Shown piece after piece: positions 37,967 through 47,923 of a stretch of 64,000 nucleotides of DNA. Location: positions 14,794,864 through 14,858,863 of the forward strand of contig NC_087071.1 in assembly GCF_963678635.1 (NCBI RefSeq), read 5' to 3'. The notes under the pieces are model-generated. The model ran no database searches and was not told where the DNA came from. It worked only from the letters and a program-made list of their open reading frames with translations. The position numbers and the translations under genes were made by a program. The DNA comes from Symsagittifera roscoffensis. Taxonomy: Eukaryota; Xenacoelomorpha; Acoela; Convolutidae. Each line of letters begins with the position of its first letter. The stretch's first letter is position 1.

Positions 37967-38376
37967 TGAGTTATAACCGATGTGGTTAACTCATAGAGTA
38001 ATTGCGGATAGGGTACACCGTCTGCTCGTCACGCTATCTTATTTTCGGCCTGATAGATTCGTGCAACTTCTTAGTCTAATACCGATCCTAATCTTACTCT
38101 TATACTATCTAGTCTCAGGTTGTTTAACTAGTCTCTGCTAGGCTCAATAGATCTAGGGTATACTGGTTTATTGCGGCTGCTGAAGTCTTCTTGGAGAGTC
38201 AACTAATTTCTAAGTTAAATTCAAATCTCTCTGGTGCTGAAATTACAAGTAATTTCAGCACTTACAAATAAGTGGGTTGTTAGTTAGATGGATCATGATT
38301 GGTTAATATTAAATACTTTACAGTGGTAAAATATCTAACTTATCCAATCATAAAATGTAGTTTAGATCAGGTTCCA
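37967..38376 (-). repeat. 5' LTR of copy 2
   Basis: 410 bp, TG...CA ends on the element strand, followed after 2 bases by the TGG of the primer site. Contains the perfect 28-bp palindrome at 38234-38261. Confidence 0.95.
38234..38261. promoter_or_regulatory. 28-bp LTR palindrome
   Basis: Arms GTGCTGAAATTAC and GTAATTTCAGCAC around an AA centre. The same palindrome is perfect at 21657-21684 and has one arm mismatch at 9602-9629. A dimeric transcription-factor site or an RNA hairpin in the LTR transcript are both possible. Confidence 0.6.
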
Positions 38377-38380
38377 AATT
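38377..38380. other. Target site duplication AATT (right)
   Basis: Partner of 21383-21386. Confidence 0.8.
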
Positions 38381-38469
38381 CGTCAACTACGAGAATTATA
38401 AATGACGACAATCCAGCTGCTTTCTCTGCAACAAACATGACTTGCAACATGCCAATGCGCCGGCTATGA
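38381..38469 (+). CDS. Host exon, 3' part, after the element
   Basis: Continues the frame interrupted at 21386: SSTTRIINDDNPAAFSATNM then TCNMPMRRL and TGA at 38467-38469. The other frame starting near 38440 (ending 38740) is also open and overlaps. Confidence 0.55.
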
Positions 38470-38740
38470 TTCATTATTTTACCGCTCGTGTCAAAAACCA
38501 TTAGTCGGAAATTTGAAAACTTACCGTAGATCATCAAGCCAGCTAGAAAAACAATTGGAATTTTTTTCGGAAGACGAACTTAATTGTCTAAGCAATCAGA
38601 TTCAACAGCTCTCCACGAATACAACAACCACAACAAAGTTTGAAAAGATTTATCCGACAGTGTCTACCACGCCACTGAGTACGCCAAATTCGACACTGAT
38701 GAATGACCTACAAGCCTCATACCAGGATTGCTGTACCTGA
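38438..38740 (+). CDS. Second host-like frame with the minisatellite ancestor unit
   Basis: An open frame follows a TGA at about 38438: LATCQCAGYDSLFYRSCQKP ... LKTYRRSSSQLEKQLEFFSE ... and a Thr/Ser-rich end (QLSTNTTTTTKFEKIYPTV), stop at 38738. The first Met-initiated form is 38513-38740. Its centre matches the 107-bp units at 42748-43640 and the sequence just after them (TTTTTTTCGGAAGAC). It may be the next part of the interrupted host gene, shifted in frame, or a separate exon. Not recognised. Confidence 0.45.
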
Positions 38741-39622
38741 CAAAAGCTACACCTCTCTCACAACAGACGCTGACGTCAATGGACTCCTCGCAACAAAGAA
38801 AACTTTGTTCCCCTTCATCTTCGTGATTACTCGAGCAGTAGATATTGAAATTTTCAACTAGATCACAACCCAATTCACGCTCTTTGACGATTGTTTATCA
38901 GACGAGGAAAGCCCAGCCATATTCAATCAGACAACGGAAAAAGTTTCAAAGGAACCTCATTTGCCGATTCCAACTGCAACGCTTCGACCTCAATCATTAG
39001 AGTCTGATTTTCTCCCACGGCTCGCATTAAAAATTGGCTAGCACTAAACACCATTGGTGCTTCTATAGATGGTAAAAAATTGCCAATAACGAGCAGCAAA
39101 GTCACCAACTAAAAACAAGCACTATATGAGACCTTGATCCTCTGACAATCAGCCTAGGAATCTCATAACCTCCCGTCCGGGTCATTCAAGGACGTTTGAC
39201 GATTGTCAATTGCTAACAAGAAAACGCAGAGAGTAATTGCTAAGGAATACCTGATACTTCATATTGTGATAAAATCAAACGTGCCACCTTTTGAGCATTT
39301 TTAAATGAGAGCTGGATTTAAAAAACAGTAGAGTAATGTTAAACACTATGCTGGCTAGGTCGTTGTGCAAATAAATCAGCCGCCTCATTGTCGACGAAAA
39401 AATAATCTCATTTTGAAAGAAAAACATGAATCAGTTTAGAAGGGCGAACGCGATAATCAACGTGTGTATTGGAAAGTACGTGCTTGTGTTTGCGGTTACA
39501 TTTATTTAAAACCGCCTTTCCAAGCAGTCATTAAAGCTTTGATAAAGTTTTGCCAGATTAAAAACAGAGACTAACTGCAAGCAATGTGAAATAAGCAGTA
39601 GCTGACCTAAATTTTTCTTGTA
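38741..39622. other. No supported gene
   Basis: Several short open frames exist on both strands, but none has splice sites or composition that convinces me. Confidence 0.5.
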
Positions 39623-39800
39623 GGGCGGATTTTGAAACAAGATTTTGAATTTTTTTAGGTAGACTCGTTTCACATATTCTGAGCGCTCCTAGAACAAGAA
39701 GATGACCCTATATGGTCAAACTTTTGGAGCCGCCGGCAAATTTTTGAAAGAAAAGTTGTGTCAAAATGCAAATCCACTTTTGAAAAAACAGGTCAAAATT
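39623..39800. mobile_element. MITE family A remnant
   Basis: TAGGGCGGATTTTGAAAC at the left, then AATTTTTTTAGGTAGAC, GAGCGCTCCTAGAACAAGAA, GCCGCCGGCAAATTTTTGAA and AAAACAGGTCAAAAT, each a diverged version of family A interior blocks in order. No right terminus seen. Confidence 0.45.
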
Positions 39801-40220
39801 GCTTTCCTTTTTGTCAATATCCGGAGATGGGTCATCTTTTCAACCTCTGAGGTTGGCTGGTTGTTAATTGCTGCTTGAAACAAACTACACCACATACACA
39901 TTTTATTGCGTTTCAGTTAAATTATTCATTCTTGAAATTTGAGTGGCGGACAAAAATGAATCAGCGCTTCAGCTGCATTGTTGCATGCCCTATTGCTGTA
40001 GATGCTTGATATTCACTGGCGATGTTATCACTGTTGATTGTCGTTTCTGCCATCGAACGATCCGTAAGGTGCTCGTGGTTGGGTTGAAATAAATTGCCAT
40101 CGGTATTCTGCTGTTGAGGAGTTGTGTCTTTTGTATTTTCTCGTAGCATCTGCCTGAAGTGGTTGATTAGTTTTTCGGCAGTGGGGTGTTCAGTTCAGTG
40201 GTTAATTTTCTAGGTGGTGA
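39801..40220. other. No supported gene
   Basis: The minus-strand frame 39961-40149 is short and without support. Nothing else seen. Confidence 0.5.
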
Positions 40221-40228
40221 CATCTTTC

Positions 40229-40435
40229 GGCTCTTTTTCCTTTCCCCCCCCCCCCCACCTGCAATTTCTTATGTTTGAAGTTCCTGTTCATTTTGTCCGA
40301 TTGTCATGACAATTGACATGCAAACTAATCAGGCTTTGACAAACATTTTTAGTCTTCATAATTAACCTTGTAAAACCACTCGTTAGACCAAAAAAATTGG
40401 GTTTGAGTGAGGTGGGGGGAAAAGGAAAAAGAGCC
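40229..40435. mobile_element. MITE family B, copy 1
   Basis: A 207-bp element with inverted ends GGCTCTTTTTCCTTT...CCCCACCT and AGGTGGGGGGAAAAGGAAAA-AGAGCC. It is flanked by perfect 8-bp duplications CATCTTTC (40221-40228 and 40436-40443), hAT-like. It includes a run of 13 C. Confidence 0.85.
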
Positions 40436-40443
40436 CATCTTTC

Positions 40444-41195
40444 AAATTTCTGAAAACTTTCTCCTAAGTTTCTGAACTATGTTGTAGTTCAAAACGATAC
40501 GATATCAGTGGTAGATTTGCGTTGTTGTCTGTCTAAAAAGGCATTCTAGTTATGCGATAAGAATTTTTCTTCAGCGAAGAGTGGTTTTGTTGGGCTTGGC
40601 TAGCTTGTGGCCGCTGATCGTCGTTGACATTGCGTTTGTCATAGATGTCGCATGCAGTGGTACTTGTGACCTGTTTTTGGTAGTTCCTGGGCTAGGTAGC
40701 TAGATATAACCCGGAATGGAACGCCACAACCAAAAAAAGCAAAAATTACTAAAATTAGCAAATGAAAGTTTCAAGTTTCTAAAGTAGATCGCTACGATAA
40801 AAAGACGGGCGGAAACTAATTATACCCAGACGTAAAATTAAAGTTTAATGTCAAAGCTTAGCGTTATATACGTTTAATTTTTATTAAACAGGTGTACTTT
40901 TATTGTCAAGGTGTACAGCTGAGGTGTGTTTTCTGGCGGTTTAATTGAGTGCCACGTTGAAAACGAACGATGTAGTTTGGTCACTTTTTTTCTCTATAAA
41001 ACAATAATTTTTACTGTAATATTTCCCTGCACTTGGATTTCATTGTTTTTCTGTTAACTTTTCTCTTTTAAGTTTGTCTGCTTCAATTAACTATGCAGAT
41101 TTTCAATTTTCTAGTTGAAAACTTGTTCAAAGCCAGTTGTAGCTATGGGCACGTTCGAACTTTTGATTTCTGCAGCTTTAGTTTAAAAGAACAAC
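40444..41195. other. No gene seen
   Basis: AT-rich DNA without supported features. Confidence 0.55.
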
Positions 41196-41203
41196 AGTCA
41201 ATC

Positions 41204-41610
41204 CAGGGGTGGATTTAGGGGGGGGGGAGTGGACGCCTCCCCCCTCAGGGACTCGACCCCCAGCCGACCCAAAGGTCCCCCTTTGGTACTTCTCAGGAAA
41301 TCCATTTTGGCCGACCAACCCTAAATTTTTTATAAAGGAGCCTTTGGCGCCAATATATACTTATTTTGAGGGGGGAGCGCGCGCCAAAAAAACACAGTTT
41401 TTTTGTCAAATTTTTCCACAAAGTGCCTAAAAACCCCTTTTTCAAAACTTTGCTTGCGGCGCAGAAAGTTTGGCCAAAACAGAGACTAGACCGAGCTTAG
41501 GAAGAGCTCAAAAAATCATTTCGGTCGACCTAAAAAAAGGTCGACAAAATTTTCGAAAATTTTTTGAAAATCCGATACCCCCCTCCGAGAAAATCCTAGA
41601 TCCATCCCTG
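41204..41610. mobile_element. MITE family A copy, inverted orientation
   Basis: Ends CAGGGGTGGATTTAGG and (inverted) CAGGGATGGATCTAGGAT. Flanks AGTCAATC and CGTCGATC agree at 6 of 8 positions. The interior matches 20302-20734 in reverse (GGGGAGCGCGCGCCAAAAAA, TCGGTCGACCTAAAAAAAGG). The ORFs at 41209 and 41470 are shadows inside the element. Confidence 0.8.
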
Positions 41611-41753
41611 CGTCGATCCCCAGGTTACTTCAAAAAGTCGCAAAAATTTAGGTTATTTAGCCAATGTCTGATATATTATATAAATACTTTGCTTATCTGA
41701 TTAGATTTGAGAGCTTGCGTGTCATTTCAAAGTGAAACTTGGATCAAAAACCT

Positions 41754-41923
41754 GGCTCTTTTTCCCCCACCTGCAAATTTAATTTTTATAATTCAAATTA
41801 CTGTTCACATTGTCCAATTGTCATAAAAATTGACTAATTAGTAACCAACTCGATAACCAACCTTGTAAAACCACCCCATATACCATAAAATTGATGCTAG
41901 TGTGCTTTGAAGGAAAAATAGCC
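41754..41923. mobile_element. MITE family B, copy 2
   Basis: 170 bp with ends GGCTCTTTTTCCCCCACCT and AAGGAAAAATAGCC (inverted, imperfect), flanked by perfect AAAAACCT duplications (41746-41753, 41924-41931). The interior matches copy 1 (CTTGTAAAACCAC, ATTGTCATxAxAATTGAC). Confidence 0.85.
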
Positions 41924-41931
41924 AAAAACCT

Positions 41932-42747
41932 AAAATAGAACTATCAAAACAAGAAAGAAAAGATAGATAAAAGTACGTGCGACATTTTACTTCAAATTAT
42001 CTGATTTTTCTGTCGAAATTTTACAACACTGTAGAAAACAATTTCAGTTTACAATCGGCTGTCTGGGCTCTGCAACAGAACTGAAAAAATCATTATACGA
42101 GCAAATTGATCGCTAATATGCGACGGGTTGTGATCATTTCTACAGCAATCATTTTTACATGTATAGTTGTGTTCTCCGCATTCCATAAATAGTTTCTGTC
42201 GTATTTTTTGGAAGAGAGGCAATTTTTAATTTTCTTATACCTGAAAAAGCAGTTTTTCTATATGAAGTGGCACTTTTTGAAAAAGTTATACAGGAATATA
42301 CACATACAGGAATGAACAACAATTTAGATGTGACCAGTAAAATAAGTGAGGCGGTCTTGAGTTATGCTTTTTAATGAAGTTTTTATGTCGAGTCCATTAT
42401 CACTGATCACGAAGCAATTACATCAACTCTCTCAAATAGTTAAACAAGGGAGTTTAAGCTAACAATTTCCAACTAACTCCAGTCTGTCTTTTTCAAAAAA
42501 TTTTGTGCCCACTTTAAAGATATATATTTTTCGAAAATTACACAAAAAAAACTACTAGTCTGCCAAAATTTGGACAATTTTTGGTTTTTTCTGTGTTCAA
42601 GACGATTCTCTGTGTTCTGATTTTGAACTACTTTACCACTCCAATGAAGAAATACGAACTGCATTCATTAAAAAAAACGTGAAAATACAAGAAAATACAT
42701 CATATTTTATGAGCTAAAACTGTTAACATCCGTCATTTTGTGTCATT
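41932..42747. other. No gene seen
   Basis: AT-rich DNA without supported features. Confidence 0.55.
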
Positions 42748-43640
42748 CGTAAACCATCAATCCAGCTAGAAAAAAATCATTCAAGGAGCCAATAATGATT
42801 CAACATTTTATTCGCACCGTTGAAAAATCATTAGTCGGAGATTCGAAAACTTACCGTAAATCATCAATCCAGCTAGAAATAAATCATTCAAGGGGCCAGC
42901 TATGATTCAACATTTTATTCGCACGTGTGAAAAATCATTAGTCGGAGATTCGAAAACTTACCGTAAATTATCAATCCAGCTAGAAAAAAATCATTCAAGG
43001 GGCCAGCTATGATTCAACATTTTATCCGCTCGTGTGAAAATCATTAGTCGGAGATTCGAAAACTTACCGCAAATCATCAATCCAGCTAGAAAAAAATCAT
43101 TCAAGGGGCCAGCTATGATTCAACATTTTATTCGCACGTGTGAAAAATCATTAGTCGGAGATTCGAAAACTTACCGTAAATCATCAATCCAGCTAGAAAA
43201 AATCATTCAAGGGGCCAATAATGATTCAACATTTTATTCGCACCGTTGAAAAATCATGAGTCGGAGAATCCAAAACTTACCGTAAATCATCAATCCAGCT
43301 AGAAAAAAATCATTCAATGGGCCAGCTATGATTCAACATTTTATTCGCACGTGTGAAAAATCATTAGTTGGAGATTCGAAAACTTACCGTACATCATCAA
43401 TCCAGCTAGAAAAAAAATCATTCAAGGGGCCAGCTATGATTCAACATTTTATTCGCACGTGTGAAAAATCACTAGTCGGAGATTCGAAAACTTACTGGAA
43501 ATCATCAATCCAGCTAGAAAAAAAATGATTGAAGGGGCCAGCTATGATTCAACATTTTGTTCGCACGTGTGAAAAAACATTAGTCGGAGATTTGAAAACC
43601 TACCGTAAATCATCAATCCAGCTAAAAAATAAATTGAAAA
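42748..43640 (+). repeat. 107-bp minisatellite, eight units plus a partial
   Basis: Units start at 42748, 42855, 42962, 43068, 43175, 43281, 43388, 43495 and 43604, giving spacings of 106-109 bp. Each contains TCATCAATCCAGCTAGAAAA, GGGGCCAGCTATGATTCAAC and GAGATTCGAAAACTTAC. Several units are open in the frame MIQHFIRTCEKSLVGDSKTY..., related to the host-like frame at 38438-38740, so the array looks like an amplified exon fragment. The non-multiple-of-three period means the frame is not kept across all units. Confidence 0.9.
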
Positions 43641-43798
43641 TTTTTTTCGGAAGACAAACTTAATTGTCTTAGACATCAGAGTCCGCCAATCTGCTAATTT
43701 TTTTTTTTACAGTTTTATCGAATTACACGTTTTATGTTGGGACCAAAACTTGGAAGATACTCAAACTATTATGAAAAACTCGATCTTTTTCTCTTTCT

Positions 43799-43890
43799 TT
43801 CAGCTCATATCATAATTTTGTTCTTGTTTCAGCTCATATCAGAATTTTGTTCTTGTTCAAGCTCATATCAGAATTTTGTTCTTGTTTTTG
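43799..43890 (+). repeat. Three tandem ~30-bp repeats
   Basis: Three copies of (C/A)AGCTCATATCA(T/G)AATTTT-GTTCTTGTT at 43800, 43829 and 43859. Non-coding. Confidence 0.8.
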
Positions 43891-44700
43891 TTTTATCTGT
43901 GTGGAGATCAACGCAGACTATACGTTTTTTTTGCGAACCGTGATAGGCTAACAGTAGATTTCGTCTCGACCGTTTGACTGGAAAACTGTGAAAAATACTA
44001 TTTTTTGAGAGAACGTTGTGCCTCTTTTATGAGTTGGGTTGGTGTCATCAAACAAAGAGGGATATGGCAGCCGACACTTTTTAATTTTCGATAGTTCTTT
44101 CGAAAGATTGATCTATGTTTTAGACTTTGCAGATTTGTGAAGTTGTGCTGTCGTAATCGAATTGTAGTTTTTGTAGGTTTTTAGCGTTTTCATTGATAGC
44201 ATAAGTTGGATTTTCATAGGATTTTCATGGATTTTAATGTAGCCCCCAAAATTTAGTTTGATGCTTTTCATTGTTTTTGTACCTTTCCATTAATTGCACT
44301 TGATAAACTGTTTTTTTGTACTGCCTAGTTTGTTTTGCTGTTTCAACCCATATTTACAAATTGCAGAACACTTAAAGTCGAGGACTTTTTAATTAGAACG
44401 TTAGATGTAATTTTAACCAAAAACACAAAAAAAAAACGCAAAAAAGTTGTAATTTGTTTGAGAAATTCAGAAAAAAAAACACATTAGTCTTTTGTGCCAG
44501 TCGGTCATATTTGGAAGTTTGACCTTGAGAGAAGCAAAAAGCGCTTAATTTTGGAGTGAAATTTAATTTTCAAAATTTCGAATGGAGCCTGTCATGCACG
44601 ATTTTCTCGCGATAATTGAAAATAAGAAAAAGAGAAGTCAGAACAATCGAGTAATAATCGCGGGAAAGTTGCTAGAAAAATCGGTGGGAAATTGCTATTC
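43891..44700. other. Non-coding, includes sequence shared with 20743-21177
   Basis: The 44020-44340 part is a diverged copy of the intron preceding the host exon at 21178. AT-rich; the composition changes sharply at about 44700 where the giant element begins. Confidence 0.45.
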
Positions 44701-45860
44701 GCAATTTCAGTAGCAATAATAACCTAGAGTAGAGCTGTCCCATCTGAAACAGAGACGAGCGCATTCCCACGAACTGGATTGTTGTGATTGGAGTACTATT
44801 ATTAACTGGACCAGAGTGAACCTTCGGTGGAAAGGTGGACAGCTAGAGTGTCCCAATGGTTCACGAGAACTTGCAGTCTAGAGTAAAAACTTGTTCTTGT
44901 TGTTAAAACTGACTAACATTAAACTCATTTTAGTTACTTTATTGATTCTTGAGTTGTTTACCGACTTATTTACTTCCTGGTTCTTGAGCGTGCTACTATG
45001 TGAGTACAAATTTAAATTCTAGAGTGTGTTTTATGATTGTTATGTTGAGGTAAGGCGAGTTTTAGGCTGATCCATCTGAAATGGATCAAAGTTCCACTGT
45101 CTAACAAAAAAGTAACTTAACGGATTGTTCCGACCCGGTTTTAACGGCGTTCATGTATTTTGGGTATTTTGAGACCTAAGTATGGGAACGTTCTTAATTC
45201 TAGAGTGGGGGGATATTTTGGTAGTAGCCTTAAGCAGTAGCGGGTCGTGGTCTCATGTCACAAGCGAACCGAATTGGCTCCGACTGATTTGAGGTGGAAA
45301 AACACAAGAGATAGTGTCCCTGACTCTTGAGCCAATAGTTATAGGGCCTATTTTTTTAAGCCTCATGTGTGACTGCAGTAGACGAATGTTACATAGTGTT
45401 TTTATGGCGCTCCTGTGTGTTTACGAAATCAAGACTACGGAGTAAAACCCACTTGAGACAGCTTCGGGCTGAATGCCCATTCTAGAGTACCGGCGGTACG
45501 GTTCGACAGGAACGTGCAAACCTTCCGGTTGTACCGTGATAGCTTTTTAAGAAAACTCGAGAAAATTTCCTGGTACGCTCTCTGAATGAGGCTTAGCTAA
45601 CCGAGTAAAGGGGGCAACTAGGGGGACAAAAACACGAGCAAAAAGACAAAAAGCAAAACAAAAAACCAAAAAAGAATAGAAAAAGGAACAAAAACCATAA
45701 AACGAAAAAAGACAGTGACTTTGACACCAGATCAGTTGGATCAAACCTTTATATTAATTAAATAGTATACCCATACTGTTTTATAAGTTCGATCGTTTCG
45801 ATCAACCTAGCAATTTAACCCAGTAACCTTAATAAAGTGCCCGAGTGTGGGGCGTTGTCA
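44700..45860 (+). other. Putative 5' LTR / promoter region of giant element
   Basis: It contains repeated (T)CTAGAGT strings (near 44732, 44846, 44878, 45018, 45202, 45482) and CTTGAG strings (44948, 44990, 45325, 45449), and a polyadenylation-like AATAAA at 45831. No coding frame. Location upstream of Gag and the poly-A signal suggest LTR, but without its partner the ends are not fixed. Confidence 0.4.
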
Positions 45861-45897
45861 AGGGTTTTCAGATAGCTTGGAACTTAGCTGGACAACA

Positions 45898-46078
45898 AGG
45901 AGACTTGACTGGAAGAGGTGACCAGCCGAGTGGGAAGGTTGTTCAGGAGCACTTGAGCTGAACCAATAGGAGACTCGACTGGAAGAGGTGACCGGCCGAG
46001 TGGGAAACTGGTTCAGGAACACTTGAGCTGAACCAATAGGAGACTGGACTGGAACAGGTGATCAGTCGAGTGGGAAAG
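45898..46078 (+). repeat. 70-bp tandem repeat, 2.6 units
   Basis: Units at 45898-45967, 45968-46037 and a partial from 46038. Each begins AGGAGACT(T/C/G)GACTGGAA and carries GCCGAGTGGGAA, with CACTTGAGCTGAACCAAT closing the two complete units; the partial third diverges before that block. Non-coding leader. Confidence 0.85.
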
Positions 46079-46289
46079 CAGCCAAGAAGGATTTGACAGT
46101 TCTCGAGTTCTCAAGTCGGGCAGAACGGGTATCGTTAGAATCCACATTACATTATAGGAGATAAGTGTAAAATTGGATAAGCGAAATCCCCCGGTTTTGA
46201 GGAACGTTTTTACTTAAGCAGGCCTGGAAACAGGTCTACGGTTTTCTCTTGAGAGGTTTAGCACCCGGCGCTTAAGGTAATTTTTAGGC

Positions 46290-46385
46290 TTAAGAAGGGG
46301 GGCTAGAAAGGGGGGAGGTTAGAAGGGGGGTTGGTTAGGTTAGAGGTGAGCGGTTGTAAATTGTAAAAAGGGGGGAAACTAGAGT
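46290..46385 (+). repeat. G-run cluster, potential G-quadruplex
   Basis: Runs of six G separated by short spacers (GGGGGGCTAGAAAGGGGGGA, then GGTTAGAAGGGGGGTTGG and another GGGGGG at about 46371). Loop lengths allow a G4 in DNA or leader RNA. Confidence 0.6.
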
Positions 46386-46636
46386 AACTAATTAATCGAC
46401 ATCGTTGATTTAGTTACATTAGCCATAACACGCGTTGGTAATAATAGGTGGACATCCGAAATTTAACTCGAGTTAAGACTGGTACGCTGGTCGGTTTGGT
46501 AGGGGGGGACCGGATATAGATAGCTTTTGTGATACCCCATAAGATCACTAGTGGGGGGAGGAAAACGCGTGGCAATTAGGTACCAGACATTTTTTTTGGA
46601 CGAGAGGTAGACATTGGTCACCTCTGAATTTCAGGT

Positions 46637-46675
46637 AGGCTCATTTTTCTGTTTTATTATTTTTCTTACTTAGAT
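46637..46675 (+). other. Candidate 39-bp intron or isolated splice sites
   Basis: TTTCAG|GTAGGC at 46637 and a long pyrimidine tract ending CTTACTTAG at 46675. Very short for an intron; the two sites could instead serve different partners. Confidence 0.25.
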
Positions 46676-46941
46676 TTTTGTTGCATTTTGGTGAGGATTT
46701 GTGTTTGGTTTTATACGAACAGGTGATCACAAGATACCTGCGCACAGGTTTTGGTCTCAAGTTGCTTGGAACATTGAAATTAGAAATAACCAAAAAGAAG
46801 AGGGGGGTCAGCATTTGGCTCTTAAGAGAGGGTTTTTGGGGAAATTTTACTAGAGTTTGAGTGGTGGTACAAGGTACGTTGAATCAAGAAGACCCTACAA
46901 CGAAGAAGAGACAGATCCGATATCCAGACACTCCGTGACGA

Positions 46942-47589
46942 GTCTTGGGACAGTACCGAAGAAGTCTTGGGACAGGGTCTTGGGACAGTGGTCTTGGGAC
47001 AGTGGTCTTGGGACGAGGGTCTTGGGACAGGGTCTTGGGACAGGGTCTTGGGACAAGGGTCTTGGGACAGTGGTCTTGGGACAGTGGTCTTGGGACGAGG
47101 GTCTTGGGACAGGGTCTTGGGACAGGGTCTTGGGACAAGGGTCTTGGGACAGTGGTCTTGGGACAGTGGTCTTGGGACAAGGGTCTTGGGACAGGGTCTT
47201 GGGACAGTGGTCTTGGGACAAGGGTCTTGGGACAGGGTCTTGGGACAGTAGTCTTGGGACAAGGGTCTTGGGACACTAGTCTTGGGACACTAGTCTTGGG
47301 ACAGTAGTCTTGGGACACTAGCCTTGGGACACTAGTCCTGGGACAGTAGCCTTGGGACACTAGTCTTGGGACAGTAGTCTTGGGACACTAGCCTTGGGAC
47401 ACCAGTCTTGGGACAGTAGTCTTGGGACACTAGTCTTGGGACAGTAGTCTTGGGACACTAGTCTTAGGACAGTAGTCTTGGGACACTGACCTTGGGACAC
47501 TAGTCTTGGGACAGTAGTCTTGGGACACTAGTCTTGGGACAGTAGTCTTGGGACACTAGTCTTGGGACACTAGCCTTGGGACACTGGCG
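46942..47589 (+). repeat. CTTGGGAC minisatellite in the leader (13-15 bp unit, over 40 copies)
   Basis: Units GTCTTGGGAC + ACTA / AGTA / AGTG / AGG / AAGG / GAGG. The first half mixes the last four types; the second half (after 47260) is mostly ACTA and AGTA units, partly alternating (GGGACACTAGTCTTGGGACA). Degenerate units continue to about 47690 (CTTGGGACGGTA). All reading frames on both strands are open over much of it, producing several spurious ORFs (46822-47360). Confidence 0.95.
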
Positions 47590-47923
47590 GAAAGTACTGT
47601 GATAGTACCGAACAGTCTTGGGGCGGTAGAACGAAGCCTGGGACGGTACAAAGAAGGGTAGAGACGGTAATTGGAAATCTTGGGACGGTATAAAAATTGA
47701 AGTAAAATTACAACAAGTGTGTGTTTTAAGACAGAATAAGACTAATCGAGACAGGTACGGTTGGGACCACATTAAAGGAAATTTTTCGGAGGTTTTAGAA
47801 AGAGAATTGGAACAAAGTTTTTAAAACGTTGTACAGAATTTGTTACCACAAAAATTTTTTACTCTTAGAATAGAATTGTGTATATAATAAAATTGTAAAT
47901 AAAAGCAATTGTAAATAGAAATA

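Larger units (their letters stand above)
21387..38376 (-). mobile_element. Complete 17-kb env-bearing Ty3/gypsy-type element (copy 2)
   Basis: The element is bounded by LTRs 37967-38376 (5') and 21387-21798 (3') with a 4-bp AATT duplication. Order on the minus strand: LTR, primer site, leader with small ORFs, pre-Gag basic frame, Gag with CCHC, RNS tail, DSG protease, pre-RT region, RT-RNaseH-integrase, small membrane ORFs, P/S/N-rich frame, chuvirus-like env, a 3' frame, LTR. At 16,990 bp it is about twice the length of typical Metaviridae. The LTRs differ at only a few positions apart from one cluster at their right (U5) edge, so insertion is recent, yet gag, pol and env each carry several frameshifts or stops. 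It lies in a host exon. Confidence 0.95.

Noticed and set aside
41209..41700. Two plus ORFs (73 and 76 codons)
   Set aside because: Fall in or across the MITE family A copy; Pro/Lys-rich chance frames.
42748..43640. Possible CRISPR array (regular repeats)
   Set aside because: Units are contiguous 107-bp tandem repeats without unique spacers, in a eukaryotic context.
46822..47360. Six overlapping ORFs on both strands reading SWDSGLGT or PKTLSQD repeats
   Set aside because: They are translations of the CTTGGGAC minisatellite; no initiation context or non-repeat domain.
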